Positions 45,780-54,151 of a stretch of DNA of 64,000 nucleotides are shown here, one piece after another (within the stretch, counting starts at the first letter, position 1; each line of letters begins with the position of its first letter). Below the pieces are notes generated by a model. That model searched no databases and had not been told where the DNA came from. It was given only the letters and a program-made list of their open reading frames with translations. The stretch is taken from contig NZ_QWKY01000006.1 in assembly GCF_003574035.1 (NCBI RefSeq), forward strand, positions 1 to 64,000, in the 5' to 3' direction. The translations under genes and the position numbers were made by a program. This DNA comes from Meiothermus hypogaeus. GTDB lineage: Bacteria > Deinococcota > Deinococci > Deinococcales > Thermaceae.

Positions 45780-45808
45780 TACCCACCCCAGGTGGGGTGG
45801 GCTATGAT
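45780..45808 (+). promoter_or_regulatory. copA promoter with CsoR-like operator
   Basis: CCCACCCC-AGGT-GGGGTGGG (45782-45801), one base, TATGAT (45803-45808). The palindrome fills the space between -35 and -10, so a bound repressor blocks the promoter. A GGAGG ribosome site and ATG 45829 follow. Confidence 0.75.
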
Positions 45809-45828
45809 CGCCACAGGAGGTCAACGTC

Positions 45829-48342
45829 ATGGAGGTGACCCGGAACAAGCAACCACCTGGGCCTGGTGCCGCTTCGCTTTGCTTGCCCCTGCCGCAGGTG
45901 AAGGACACCGCGCGGGCGCGAGCCCTGTCGCACGCTCTAAGACAGGTCGCGGGCATCGAGGCGGTGCAGGTCAACCTGGCCCGCCAGGAGGCGCACCTCA
46001 CCTACAACCCCGGCGCCATCAGCGTGGCCGGTGTGGTCGAGGCCGTAGAACGCGCGGGCTACTCGGTGGGCCGGGCCGAGCTCAGGGCCCACATCGCCGG
46101 GATGCACTGTGCGAGCTGCGTGGCCCGCATCGAAGACGTCCTGCGGGCCGTGCCCGGGGTGCTGGACGCCAGCGTCAACCCGGCCACCGGGGTGGCCACG
46201 GTCGAGTACGTTCCAGGTACCGCCGATTTCAGGTCGATCCAGGCCGCGGTGGAATCTGTCGGCTACCAGACCGCCCACCCCCTCGAGCAGCCCCCGGCCC
46301 CCGACGAGGAGGCTCAAGCCCACGCCCGGGAGTACAAGAGCCTGATGGCCAAGTTCTGGTTCGCCGCCGCGGTCTCAGTCCCGACCGTGCTGGTAGCTTA
46401 CCCCAACGTGAGCTGGCTCTACGCCCCCTACCTCTTCTCCTCAGCGATCTCCGAGGGGGTCATCTGGCTGTTGTGGGTGCTGTCGGGGCTCGTGACCCTG
46501 CCGGTGATGTTCTACTCCGGACGGCAGTTCTTCACCGGGGCCGCCTCGGCCTTCCGCCACCACGCCGCCGACATGAACACCCTCATCGCCCTGGGCACCG
46601 GCGCGGCCTGGCTTTACTCCACGGCGGCGCTGACCTTCCCGAGGCTCTTCCCCGCGGGCACCGCCGAGCCCTTCTACGACGTGACCGCGGTGGTAACGGC
46701 ACTGGTGGTGCTGGGGCAGGCCCTGGAGGTGCGGGCTAAGGGACAGACCAGCCAGGCCATCAGGAAGCTGATCGGCCTGCAGGCCAGGACCGCCCGGGTA
46801 CTGCGCGAGGGGCGCGAACTGGAGATCCCGGTCGAGGAGGTCGAGGTGGGTGACGTCGTGGTGGTGCGCCCCGGCGAGAAGATCCCCGTGGACGGGGTGA
46901 TTATCGAGGGACAGTCCGCGCTCGACGAGAGCATGGTCACGGGCGAGAGCCTGCCGGTGGACAAGCAGCCCGGCGACGAGGTGATCGGGGCCACGGTCAA
47001 CACCACCGGAAGCTTCAAGTTCAGGGCCACCAAGGTGGGCAAGGACACCGCGCTCGCCCAGATCATCAAGATGGTGCAGGACGCGATGGGCTCCAAGGCC
47101 CCCATCGCCCGGCTGGTGGACGTGGTCTCGGGCTACTTCGTCCCTGCGGTGATGATCATCGCCGTCCTGACCTTCCTGGCCTGGCTCAACTTCGGCCCCA
47201 GCCCGGCCCTGGCCTACGCGGTGGTGACGGCGGTGACCGTGCTGATCATCGCCTGCCCCTGCGCGGTGGGCATGGCGGTGCCGCTGTCGCTGGTGGCGGG
47301 TCTGGGCAAGGCCGCCGAGCACGGGGTGCTCATCCGCAACGGGGAGGCCCTGCAGACCGCCAGCGCCCTCAAGACCGTGGTGCTGGACAAGACCGGCACC
47401 ATCACCAAGGGCAAGCCCGAGCTCACCGACGCGCTTCCCGCGCCCGGTTTTGACGAGAAGACCCTGATCCACCTGGCTGCCAGCGCGGACCGGCCCTCCG
47501 AGCACCCCCTGGCCCAGGCCATCGTCAAGGGGGCCCAGGCCAGGGGGCTGGAACCCCTGGAGCCCGGCGCCTTCAAGGCCGTTCCCGGGCACGGGGTGGA
47601 GGCGGCCGTGGATGGAAAGCGCGTGCTGGTGGGCAACCGCAAGCTGATGGAGCGGGAAAAAGTGGACACCACGAGCCTGGCTGAGGCTGTAGGGCGGCTC
47701 CAGGGCGAGGGCAAGACCGCCATGTACGTGGCGGTGGACGGCCAGGCCGCCGGGGTGGTCGCCGTAGCCGACACCCTCAAGGAGGACTCCGTCGAGGCCA
47801 TCCGGGTGATGCGGCAGATGGGCCTCGAGGTGGTTATGCTCACCGGGGATAACGAGCGCACCGCCCGCTCGATCGCCCGCCAGGTCGGCATCGAGCGGGT
47901 GCTGGCCGAGGTGCTGCCGGAAGAGAAGGCCAACCAGGTGCACGCCCTCAAGGCCGAGGGCAAGAAGGTGGGGATGGTGGGCGACGGGATCAACGACGCC
48001 CCCGCCCTGGTCGAGGCCGACGTGGGCTTCGCCATCGGCACCGGCACCGACGTGGCCATCGAGGCCGCCGACGTCACCCTGATCGGCGGGAGCCTGAAAG
48101 GGGTGGCCTACGCCATCGAAGTCTCCAAGGCCACCATGCAAAACGCCAAGCAGAGCCTCTTCGGGGCCTTCGTCTACAACGTGCTGGGCATCCCGGTCGC
48201 CGCCGGCATCCTCTTCCCCTTCTTCGGCATCCTGCTCTCCCCCATCCTGGCCGGAGCGGCCATGGCCATCTCCAGCGTCACCGTGGTCTCCAACGCCAAC
48301 CGCCTGCGCTTTTTCAGGGCCAGGAGCTTTACGCGGGCTTAA
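45829..48342 (+). CDS. copA: Copper(I)-exporting P1B-type ATPase
   Basis: 837 residues. Two HMA domains: the first (about 15-80) has lost its CxxC (reads [10 protein letters not shown]), the second has GMHCASC (91-97). Then TGES, CPC in helix 6 (about 475, IIACPCAVG), DKTGTITKG (about 520), GDGINDAP, and the Cu(I)-specific helices 7-8 (YNVLGIP and [15 protein letters not shown]). It exports Cu(I) from the cytosol. The promoter carries the CsoR-like palindrome, so copper induces it. Its last codons (SFTRA-stop) contain a direct-repeat box serving the cupredoxin gene downstream. Confidence 0.95.
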   Translation: MEVTRNKQPPGPGAASLCLPLPQVKDTARARALSHALRQVAGIEAVQVNLARQEAHLTYNPGAISVAGVVEAVERAGYSVGRAELRAHIAGMHCASCVARIEDVLRAVPGVLDASVNPATGVATVEYVPGTADFRSIQAAVESVGYQTAHPLEQPPAPDEEAQAHAREYKSLMAKFWFAAAVSVPTVLVAYPNVSWLYAPYLFSSAISEGVIWLLWVLSGLVTLPVMFYSGRQFFTGAASAFRHHAADMNTLIALGTGAAWLYSTAALTFPRLFPAGTAEPFYDVTAVVTALVVLGQALEVRAKGQTSQAIRKLIGLQARTARVLREGRELEIPVEEVEVGDVVVVRPGEKIPVDGVIIEGQSALDESMVTGESLPVDKQPGDEVIGATVNTTGSFKFRATKVGKDTALAQIIKMVQDAMGSKAPIARLVDVVSGYFVPAVMIIAVLTFLAWLNFGPSPALAYAVVTAVTVLIIACPCAVGMAVPLSLVAGLGKAAEHGVLIRNGEALQTASALKTVVLDKTGTITKGKPELTDALPAPGFDEKTLIHLAASADRPSEHPLAQAIVKGAQARGLEPLEPGAFKAVPGHGVEAAVDGKRVLVGNRKLMEREKVDTTSLAEAVGRLQGEGKTAMYVAVDGQAAGVVAVADTLKEDSVEAIRVMRQMGLEVVMLTGDNERTARSIARQVGIERVLAEVLPEEKANQVHALKAEGKKVGMVGDGINDAPALVEADVGFAIGTGTDVAIEAADVTLIGGSLKGVAYAIEVSKATMQNAKQSLFGAFVYNVLGIPVAAGILFPFFGILLSPILAGAAMAISSVTVVSNANRLRFFRARSFTRA

Positions 48343-48359
48343 CAGGAGGGAACTATGTT
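48327..48359 (+). promoter_or_regulatory. Direct-repeat box inside the end of copA
   Basis: CTTTACGCGGGCTTAAC (48327-48343) overlaps the copA stop; 10 bp later TATGTT (48354-48359) overlaps the cupredoxin ATG. A transcript from here would begin within the cupredoxin gene, so it may serve the later genes, or the match may be partly fortuitous. Confidence 0.35.
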
Positions 48360-48723
48360 GACCTTGGTCAATCTCTTAGGGCTGGCGCTCGTCGCCTGGA
48401 TCGTCTGGTACTTCTGGCTCTACAAGAAGGAGGGGGTGGCCGTGACCGAGGTGGCAGGGGTACAGGAGATCAACATTACCGTCAAAGGCGGCTACGACCC
48501 CGACGTGATCGTGGTCAAGAAGGGCAAGGCGGTGCGGCTGCACTTCACCCGGCGGGAGTCGGCCCTGTGCAGCGAGATGGTCGTTTTCGACACGCTGGGC
48601 CGGTCGGCCAAGCTGCCCGAGGGCGAGACGGTGACGCTGGAGTTCACCCCCCAGCAAGCCGGCGAAATCCCCTTCCAGTGTCAGATGGGGATGCTGCGCG
48701 GCAAGGTAGTGGTGACGAGTTAG
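48355..48723 (+). CDS. Membrane-anchored cupredoxin-domain protein
   Basis: 122 residues: an N-terminal membrane helix (LVNLLGLALVAWIVWYFWLY), then a cupredoxin beta domain. Copper-site region: FTRRESALCSEMVVFD and IPFQCQMGMLRGKVVV, with Cys and Met as ligands; this all-sulfur version (no His) is known in cupredoxins beside CopA. It probably binds Cu(I) outside the membrane after export. It follows copA by 12 bp with GGAGGG between, so it is co-transcribed. Confidence 0.88.
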   Translation: MLTLVNLLGLALVAWIVWYFWLYKKEGVAVTEVAGVQEINITVKGGYDPDVIVVKKGKAVRLHFTRRESALCSEMVVFDTLGRSAKLPEGETVTLEFTPQQAGEIPFQCQMGMLRGKVVVTS

Positions 48724-48735
48724 CGGAGGCAAGGC

Positions 48736-49140
48736 ATGGTTTTACACCCCGAACCCTTCGGACACGTCGAGCGGCGGCACAAGCCGTTCGACCTGCAAGC
48801 CCTTCTCAAGGGAAGCAGCGCTTATCTGAGCCTCTTCGGGCTGGGCTGCAGCAACTGCGCCGCCCACGTACACAACGCCCTACTGAGCCTGGACGGGGTG
48901 TGGCTGGCCGAGGTGTTCTTGTGGGAAAGGGCAGCCCTGGTCGCCTTTGACCCCAAGCGGGTCGAGCCGGAGCAACTGGCCGCGGCGGTGGCGGGGGCGG
49001 TGAACGACGGCACCCGCTTCTTCCGGGCGGAGGTGAGGGAGACCCGGCCTGCCCGGGAGACCCTGAAGATCATCGGCGGCGAGCCCTGGTGGTGCTGGCC
49101 AACCCCCTGCCCGGCCGATTGCCCCGGCGCCTGGAGCTGA
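48736..49140 (+). CDS. HMA-domain metal-binding protein
   Basis: 134 residues. The HMA core is at about 30-100, with GLGCSNCAAHVHNALLSLDG carrying CxxC, then WLAEVFLWERAALVAFDPKR. A shared C-terminal extension FFRAEVRETRPARETLKI is also present in the 57016 protein, and this copy ends with five Cys/Trp-rich positions (WWCWPTPCPADC). Likely a cytosolic Cu(I) carrier. It lies 12 bp after the cupredoxin gene. Confidence 0.82.
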   Translation: MVLHPEPFGHVERRHKPFDLQALLKGSSAYLSLFGLGCSNCAAHVHNALLSLDGVWLAEVFLWERAALVAFDPKRVEPEQLAAAVAGAVNDGTRFFRAEVRETRPARETLKIIGGEPWWCWPTPCPADCPGAWS

Positions 49141-49157
49141 GGAGAGGAGTGAAGTTT

Positions 49158-49346
49158 ATGGCACAGGAGGTACGGGACCCGGTCTGTGGGATGATGGTGG
49201 ACCCCGAGAAAGCTGCAGGGAAGTCGGTGTATCAGGGCCAGACCTACTACTTCTGCGGTATCGGCTGCAAGAAGGCCTTTGATGCGGATCCGGAAAGGTA
49301 TGTACGAGGCAATGACCACGTCCATCACCACAATCACCCGCACTGA
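49158..49346 (+). CDS. Small YHS-domain protein
   Basis: 62 residues: DPVCGMMVDPEKAAGKS, then TYYFCGIGCKKAFDADPERY and a His-rich tail (HVHHHNHPH). Close relative of the 8639-8815 product. ATG 49158 follows GGAGAGGAG. Likely metal carrier in the copA operon. Confidence 0.85.
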   Translation: MAQEVRDPVCGMMVDPEKAAGKSVYQGQTYYFCGIGCKKAFDADPERYVRGNDHVHHHNHPH

Positions 49347-49356
49347 AGGGGCTGCC

Positions 49357-49614
49357 ATGGAAGAACTCCAGCCCCAGCTCCTCAACCGACTCGACAGCGT
49401 GCAGGGTCATCTGGCCGGGGTGCGGCGGATGGTGACCAGCGGGGCGTCTCCCTCGGAGCTGATCCAACAGGTGCGGGCCCTGCGCGGGGCCTTGTACCGC
49501 GTTGAAGAGCTGCTGGTACGGGAAGGGCTGCGAACCTGCCTGCAGCAAGCCCCCCAGAAGCCCCGGCAGCAGACCCTCGAGTCCCTGATGTCCTTGCTGC
49601 ACGTAAAAACCTGA
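49357..49614 (+). CDS. CsoR/RcnR-family regulator lacking the copper ligands
   Basis: 85 residues with the DUF156 helical pattern: NRLDSVQGHLAGVRRMV and QQVRALRGALYRVEELLV. Aligned with the csoR at the window start, the Cys-His-Cys copper site becomes Pro32, Gly57 and Cys61, so Cu(I) sensing as in CsoR is unlikely. It could sense another signal through Cys61 (persulfide-type sensors keep two Cys, so not these) or bind DNA constitutively. ATG 49357 was chosen because the helix begins there. Last gene of the copA operon. Confidence 0.8.
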   Translation: MEELQPQLLNRLDSVQGHLAGVRRMVTSGASPSELIQQVRALRGALYRVEELLVREGLRTCLQQAPQKPRQQTLESLMSLLHVKT

Positions 49615-49671
49615 AACCCGCGCCGTGCCCTATCCCCACCCTACCGGGCTGTAGGTGAACGGCGGGAACAG

Positions 49672-49760
49672 CCTCTTAGCCCGCCAACCTCTTCCCTGCT
49701 GATCTCGCCTCTGGCGTAGCGCTCCTTAGCCACGCCCAGCGCTCGACCGTTGCCGGGAGC
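49672..49760 (-). pseudogene. Remnant of a second SHOCT-domain gene
   Basis: Minus-strand reading GRALGVAKERYARGEISREE matches the SHOCT helix pair, much like the intact protein at 45440 (ALSVLRERYARGEIDGSTYE). No membrane segment or start is found in frame, so only the 3' end survives. The rest of 49615-49831 shows nothing else. Confidence 0.6.
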
Positions 49761-49831
49761 AGATTGACCCACCCTACCCGGTCACGTCGCTGTAAAAACA
49801 CGCCTGGCAGTTCCACGGGCTGATGAAGCCG

Positions 49832-49864
49832 CTTTACACGAGCTTAACAGCCTTGGTATATTCT
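49832..49864 (+). promoter_or_regulatory. Direct-repeat box and -10 upstream of the cytochrome b operon
   Basis: CTTTACACGAGCTTAAC (49832-49848), 10 bp, TATTCT (49859-49864). About 170 bp of leader precede the first gene. Confidence 0.65.
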
Positions 49865-49933
49865 GGCCTCGCCAGCCTGGAATCCACCAACAAATCGCTG
49901 TTGCTGAGTGCGCTTATGAAAGGACGTATTGCT

Positions 49934-49956
49934 CCACCCCACTTAGAGTGGGGTGG
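49934..49956. other. Inverted repeat CCACCCCACT-TAG-AGTGGGGTGG in the cytochrome operon leader
   Basis: Perfect 10-bp arms with a 3-bp spacer. The arms contain the CCACCCC core of the CsoR-like operator, but its halves are farther apart and no -10 adjoins. It could be a variant operator or an RNA hairpin in the leader. Confidence 0.5.
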
Positions 49957-50036
49957 GCCGTGGGCTAAGGAACAAAGATTAGCCACCAGCGGCTTCAATT
50001 CCTAAGCACAGGTCGAATCTTAGAAGGAGGTGAGTC

Positions 50037-50474
50037 ATGCTAACACGAGCGCGGGCCTGGATGGCAGTCCTGGCTTTGCTGGCTGGCTTAGCCCTCGCCG
50101 ACTCTCCCGACGAGGCAAAGATGAGCGGCGAGGAGCTGGCCCGGTCGGCAACGGGCTTCCTGCAAGCCGAACCCCCCAACCTCGAGATGGCCCTGGACCG
50201 GCTCAAGGATGCCTTGGAAAAGCCAGAAGGGCTGGACGTGAAGGCCCTGGAACTCGCCCAGAAGGCGCTCGAGGCGGGCGTTCCCCAGGCCGTTCCTCCG
50301 CTCGTTGCCAAGGCGGTGGGCGATGACCCCGGAGCCGTCGAGGGGAGCAAAGCTGTCGAGGTCCGCCTCGGCCCCGGCATCTACTGGGCCTTCGCGACCG
50401 GATGGGTGCTGGTGTTCCTGGGCGCTTACGCCCTGGGGCGCAGTTCTGTCCATCCGGTGCGAAAGGAGACCTAG
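50037..50474 (+). CDS. Exported protein with C-terminal membrane anchor, cytochrome operon
   Basis: 145 residues. Signal peptide (ARAWMAVLALLAGLALAD), a helical charged middle (EELARSATGFLQAEPPNLEM and several LKDALEKPEG-like helices), then a C-terminal membrane helix (YWAFATGWVLVFLGAYALG). No heme motif and no family recognised. Three bases separate it from the cytochrome b gene, so it probably belongs to that complex. Start ATG 50037 follows GAAGGAGG. Confidence 0.7.
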   Translation: MLTRARAWMAVLALLAGLALADSPDEAKMSGEELARSATGFLQAEPPNLEMALDRLKDALEKPEGLDVKALELAQKALEAGVPQAVPPLVAKAVGDDPGAVEGSKAVEVRLGPGIYWAFATGWVLVFLGAYALGRSSVHPVRKET

Positions 50475-50477
50475 GCC

Positions 50478-51545
50478 ATGGCGGTTCTTCCAAGCAACGC
50501 CCCTAGAGGCTTTTGGCAAGCCCTGGACGAACGGCTGGGCATTTCCGCCCTCAAATACGACGTGCCCGAGCATGCCCAGGGCATCTGGTACTCCCTGGGT
50601 GGGGTCAGCCTGGTGGGCTTCGTGGTGCTGGTGCTCAGCGGCATCTGGCTGTCCCAGTTCTATGATCCCATGCCCGAGCACGTACGGGCTTCCATGCAGT
50701 CCATCCTCCGCGAGGCTCCGGGCGGTTTCTTCATGCGCAACCTGCACTACTGGGCCGCTAACGTGGTGATGGTCACGGTGCTCCTGCACATGCTGCGGGT
50801 GCTCTTTACCGGGGGCTTCAAACGCCCCCGCGAGGCCAACTGGCTGGTGGGGGTGGGACTGCTGGCTGTGACGGTGGGCTTCGTGTTCACCGGCACCGTG
50901 CTGAAATGGGACCAAGAAGCCATCGAAGCCCTGGAGCATAACGTCGAGGCCGCCCAACTGCTGGGGGGCATCGGCACCTTTTTCTCACCCCAGTTCGCCG
51001 AGCGCATCCCTCTCCTGACCCGCGTCTTCACCGCCCATGTCTCGGTTCTGCCCGCACTGCTGGTGCTGCTGCTAACGGCCCACTTCCTGCTCATCAAGCT
51101 GCACGGGCTGGCCCCCAACGCCTTCGCCCACCGCGAGGCCACCACCCGCAAGACCTCGAGCGAGCCCACCCACGCCACCTTCCTCCAGCACATGGGCGTG
51201 GTGGGGGCCTATGCGCTGGTGGGCTTGGGCGTCCTGGTCTTCCTGTCGGTCACCCTACCCGCCCAGCTTGGCCCGGCTCCGGTAGAGGGGGTGGAGATCA
51301 CCAGACCCTGGTGGCCCTTCCTTTCGCTGTTTGCGCTGGAGAACTGGATCGGCCTGCGCGGCCTGGTGTGGGCCAGCGCCGCCTTGTTCATCGCCCTGGC
51401 CCTGGTGCCGTTGCTGGACCGAAGCCCTTACCTGCACCCCTCACGCCGTATAGCCTTCCTGATCGTCTACGCTCTTCTGGCTCTGGCGATGGTCGCCCTG
51501 GGCTTCTACGCCAAGTTTGCCCCAGGTACGGCACACCTGGAGTGA
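50478..51545 (+). CDS. Cytochrome b of a bc-type complex
   Basis: 355 residues, about seven or eight membrane helices. The four heme histidines of a cytochrome b four-helix core are recognisable: NLHYWAANVVM and LLHMLRVLF in one pair of regions, TAHVSVLPALL and TAHFLLIKLHG in the other. The b-type Qo region follows (FERIP/ERIPLLTRVF). The C-terminal part is shorter than in full bc1 cytochrome b. No Rieske or cytochrome c gene is adjacent, so partners must be elsewhere or the complex is unusual. Confidence 0.88.
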   Translation: MAVLPSNAPRGFWQALDERLGISALKYDVPEHAQGIWYSLGGVSLVGFVVLVLSGIWLSQFYDPMPEHVRASMQSILREAPGGFFMRNLHYWAANVVMVTVLLHMLRVLFTGGFKRPREANWLVGVGLLAVTVGFVFTGTVLKWDQEAIEALEHNVEAAQLLGGIGTFFSPQFAERIPLLTRVFTAHVSVLPALLVLLLTAHFLLIKLHGLAPNAFAHREATTRKTSSEPTHATFLQHMGVVGAYALVGLGVLVFLSVTLPAQLGPAPVEGVEITRPWWPFLSLFALENWIGLRGLVWASAALFIALALVPLLDRSPYLHPSRRIAFLIVYALLALAMVALGFYAKFAPGTAHLE

Positions 51546-51561
51546 TCCACCGGAGGTAGGT

Positions 51562-51792
51562 ATGACCCACGTGGTCAAGGTTTTCTGGCTGTTCTTCTTT
51601 GCCGCTGTGCTGTCGGGTGGGCTGTTGGGACGCTACATCGCGGCTTTTTTCCAGGGTCATGGCTCGGCAGGAATTGCCACGACGAGCGTGCTGCTGGCCC
51701 TGATTTTTACCTTCAGCGTTGCCGTACTGGTGCGCGTTTTGCGGGCGGATGCCCGAGCCCGCCTCGGGCTACGGGAGAGGAGCAGACCATGA
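51562..51792 (+). CDS. Small two-helix membrane protein, cytochrome operon
   Basis: 76 residues with two hydrophobic segments (FWLFFFAAVLSGGLLGRYIAAFF and TTSVLLALIFTFSVAVLV) and a basic tail. No family recognised. GGAGG lies upstream of ATG 51562. The stop overlaps the next start (ATGA). Probably a small subunit of the cytochrome complex (inference). Confidence 0.7.
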   Translation: MTHVVKVFWLFFFAAVLSGGLLGRYIAAFFQGHGSAGIATTSVLLALIFTFSVAVLVRVLRADARARLGLRERSRP

Positions 51793-52016
51793 CCCCGGGC
51801 GGTCGGCGGAGCTGGCTACGGCGACCCGGCAGTTGGGTGCTGCTCGGGTTCCTGGCGGCAGCGGCCTTTTTCACCGTGCTGGAGCACCGGCCTCATCTGG
51901 CGCTGATCGGCGCGTTTGTCCTGCTTGTGGGCTGCCTGCTCATGAACCGCTACGCACATCGCCGCTACGTGCCCGGCGTTGAGGCGGTGCCCGAGGCAAA
52001 AGGAGAGCAACCATAG
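51789..52016 (+). CDS. DUF2933-like small membrane protein
   Basis: 75 residues: RPGSWVLLGFLAAAAFF, then LEHRPHLALIGAFVLLVGCLLMNRYAHR with the EHRxHL and late Met/His positions typical of DUF2933. Compared with the 15086-15319 protein it lacks the Gly-His tail. Coupled by overlap to the preceding gene; GTG 52035 of the next gene follows 19 bp on. Confidence 0.65.
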   Translation: MTPGGRRSWLRRPGSWVLLGFLAAAAFFTVLEHRPHLALIGAFVLLVGCLLMNRYAHRRYVPGVEAVPEAKGEQP

Positions 52017-52034
52017 GCGGCGAGGGAGGGCGGG

Positions 52035-52811
52035 GTGAGCGGGTTACGCTTCCTGATCGAAGACTACCAGCGGCTGCTGGAGCTGCGGGCGGGGGCCGGG
52101 GGTCGGGTCGGCCAGGTCCGGGCCTATCTGGAGGCCCTCGAGGCCGCCTTGACCGGGCTCGAGCGGCTATGGACGGACCTGCTCGCAGACCCCCGGTTCC
52201 GCCTGGCCCTGGCCGAGAGCCCCCGCACCCCCACGGCCTTGTTGGAGTGGCTGGCTCATGACCTCGAACAGGAAGTACGGCTGGCAGTAGCTCGCAATCC
52301 GTCCACCCCCGCCTCTACCCTGGTCACCTTGGTGGGCAACTGGGCCGGACGGCTGGCGGTGGCCTTTAACCCCTGCACTCCCGCCGAGCTATTGAAAGGG
52401 CTAGCCTTCGACGGCGACCTGGACGTCCGCCAGGCACTGGCCGCGAACCCCAACACCCCTGCCGAGGTGCTGGCCCTGCTGGTCCACGACCCTGAGCCGG
52501 GTGTGCGGAGGAAGGTGGCCCTTAACCCCAGCACCCCTCCCCACCTGCTCTGGCGGCTGGCCCAGAGCAAGGAAAGCCCGCTGCATCTGGCGCTGCTGCG
52601 CAACCCGAACACCCCTGGCGAGGCCCTCGAGGCGATTGCTTGTGACGACCCCTCGCTGGAAGAGCGCCTCCGCCGCCACCCCAACCTGGCCTCCTCGCGA
52701 CCCCTAGCCCAGGCCGACCGTCCCGAACCGCGCGAGGGAGCGAGCGTGGGCCGCGACGGCCGTGTCTCCCCGGGTCACCGGGGCCGGGGTAAACCCAGCC
52801 GGGCCACCTAG
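52035..52811 (+). CDS. Variant leucine-rich/HEAT-like repeat protein
   Basis: 258 residues. After a helical start (about 1-60) come about six repeats of ~24 residues with the theme LLxxLAxDxxxxVRxAVAxNPxTPxxL (for example VRLAVARNPSTPASTLVTLV, LRQALAANPNTPAEVLALL-like, VRRKVALNPSTPPHLLWRLA). This is the LRV/HEAT-like solenoid, usually a protein-binding scaffold. The last ~40 residues are charged and low-complexity. No signal peptide, so cytosolic. It ends the cytochrome b operon; an assembly role is a guess. Confidence 0.75.
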   Translation: MSGLRFLIEDYQRLLELRAGAGGRVGQVRAYLEALEAALTGLERLWTDLLADPRFRLALAESPRTPTALLEWLAHDLEQEVRLAVARNPSTPASTLVTLVGNWAGRLAVAFNPCTPAELLKGLAFDGDLDVRQALAANPNTPAEVLALLVHDPEPGVRRKVALNPSTPPHLLWRLAQSKESPLHLALLRNPNTPGEALEAIACDDPSLEERLRRHPNLASSRPLAQADRPEPREGASVGRDGRVSPGHRGRGKPSRAT

Positions 52812-52911
52812 CCAACGGCGGCACAAGACCAAGAGAGGCTTGTAGCGCGAAGGTGAACCCAGGGAAAACCCGCCCTGTTTCCGTTTTACGCCCACTACCC
52901 TCTGGTCGGCT

Positions 52912-53061
52912 CCGATGCTACCGGGGTTGTTCCGGGCCCAAAACCTCGCCGTCACCCCTCGCGTGGAAAACAGCGTCGTTCGGAGCGTGCGAGTCCTGGG
53001 TGCCGATGGCGGGCAGGTCCTCGCCACCGTCGCCCTCCCCAACGCGTTCGGTGGAGATCTT
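52912..53061 (+). pseudogene. Fragment of a YVTN-type beta-propeller gene
   Basis: The frame reads VENSVVRSVRVLGADGGQVL and then ATVALPNAFGG. The intact gene at 54451 has VENSLGRSVLVLDAERGQLV and ATIPLPSSPRG at its first blade. The fragment covers about 35 codons of this blade with no start or following blades. It looks like a duplicated and decayed copy. Flanks 52812-52911 and 53062-53242 show nothing else. Confidence 0.65.
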
Positions 53062-53242
53062 GTACCGGATCCGGCCAGTTCGGCACCGGGCAGCGGGGAA
53101 CTCACCCGGCCGGGGGGGACGCGGTGGGGGGTGGGCTCCTCGGGGTTTTCGGCCCAGGTGACCGCTTTTTCGAAGTCGGTATCGGCCATGCTCCAGCAGT
53201 GCCGCTGTTCAGCACCTGTCAAGGGACAAATACCCCTAGGGG

Positions 53243-53275
53243 GTTTACAAGGGCTTTACAACAACCCGCTACACT
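53243..53275 (+). promoter_or_regulatory. Direct-repeat box and -10 upstream of the DUF305 gene
   Basis: GTTTACAAGGGCTTTAC (53243-53259), 10 bp, TACACT (53270-53275). Directly upstream, TACCCC-TA-GGGGGT (53231-53244) is a short C/G palindrome that could also bind CsoR. Confidence 0.6.
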
Positions 53276-53294
53276 CGGCCTCGAGGTGATAGGA

Positions 53295-54047
53295 ATGAAA
53301 CGACAGCTAGCCCTCTTCGCAGTCACCGCCCTGGCCAGCTTCTCGCTGGCACAGACCGACCCACACCACCCTGAGACGGCTCCTGCGACGCAAAACACCA
53401 CCCAATCGCAGGCGCTTCCGATGCCCGGCGGGGCGGCTCAGATGCCGATGGCCCAGATGATGCAGATGATGCAGATGATGCAGGGCATGATGGGCTCGGG
53501 GCTGATGATGCTCGAGGGAGCCCCCTTCGAGCAAGCGTTCCTCTCGATGATGGTCCCCCACCACCGCGCGGCGGTAACGATGGCCCGCGACGTGCTGGGC
53601 AAGACCCAGGACGCGCAGATCCGCGGCTGGGCCAACGCCATCATCCGCGACCAGGAGCGCGAGATCACCCAGATGAAGGCGCTGCTGGTCGCCCTGGGGG
53701 GCACCAACCTGGCCGCTCAGCGCGCGATGACCCAGGGCATGGGCGGCATGATGCCGGACCAAGGGGCGGGCGGGATGATGCAGGGGATGACGCAGGCCCC
53801 CGCCCCGGGCGGCATGATGCAAAACCCCGCCACGGGCAACGCGACGCAGGCCCCGCAGGCCCCCGTCAGCCCGGAGCGGGCCTTCCTACAGGGGATGATC
53901 CCCCACCACGTGCAGGCCATCGAGATGGCCACGCTCGCCCTGCAAAAGGCCCGGAACCCGGCCATCGTCAAGCTGGCCAGCGACATCATCCGCACACAGG
54001 CTCAGGAAGTCTACGAGATGCGGCTCAAGCTCGCCAACCTGCGTTAA
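53295..54047 (+). CDS. Exported Met-rich protein with two DUF305 domains
   Basis: 250 residues. Signal peptide (MKRQLALFAVTALASFSLAQ). A Met/Gln-rich stretch (QMPMAQMMQMMQMMQGMMG) precedes DUF305 domain 1 with FLSMMVPHHRAAVTMARDVL; a second Met/Gly/Gln-rich linker (GMGGMMPDQGAGGMMQGM) leads to domain 2 with FLQGMIPHHVQAIEMA. DUF305 is a ferritin-like helical bundle, and the PHH motif plus Met clusters suggest copper binding in the periplasm. Two tandem copies are unusual, as most members have one. ATG 53295 follows GAGGTGATAGGA. Confidence 0.88.
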   Translation: MKRQLALFAVTALASFSLAQTDPHHPETAPATQNTTQSQALPMPGGAAQMPMAQMMQMMQMMQGMMGSGLMMLEGAPFEQAFLSMMVPHHRAAVTMARDVLGKTQDAQIRGWANAIIRDQEREITQMKALLVALGGTNLAAQRAMTQGMGGMMPDQGAGGMMQGMTQAPAPGGMMQNPATGNATQAPQAPVSPERAFLQGMIPHHVQAIEMATLALQKARNPAIVKLASDIIRTQAQEVYEMRLKLANLR

Positions 54048-54119
54048 TCCCGGGCATCACACCGGGATGCCGGTGTTCGGCGGCACCCGCTGCCGGGTCG
54101 AACGGGTTACGAGCTCCGC

Positions 54120-54151
54120 GAGGCCGGAGGTGTAAGGCTACCTCCGGCCTC
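54120..54151 (+). terminator. 12-bp hairpin after the DUF305 gene
   Basis: GAGGCCGGAGGT-GTAAGGCT-ACCTCCGGCCTC is a perfect 12-bp stem; a second stem GCGGCC-N7-GGCCGC follows. No T-run, but position and strength fit a transcription end. 54152-54290 shows nothing else. Confidence 0.5.

Noticed and set aside
45780-45808. Reading the copA palindrome as a MerR/CueR site
   Set aside because: CueR sites sit in a 19-20 bp spacer between recognisable -35 and -10 elements; here no consistent -35 at that distance is found at the five sites, and csoR is present.
46441-48141. Long minus-strand frame opposite copA
   Set aside because: Antisense shadow of a clear P-type ATPase; His/Gly/Asp-rich without domains.
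49934-49956. Palindrome before the cytochrome operon counted as a sixth CsoR-like operator
   Set aside because: Core halves are farther apart than the constant 4 bp and no -10 adjoins, so it was kept as a separate element.
49823-50005. 60-codon plus-strand frame before the cytochrome operon
   Set aside because: It begins inside the response-regulator box and runs through the palindrome, so it is leader sequence.
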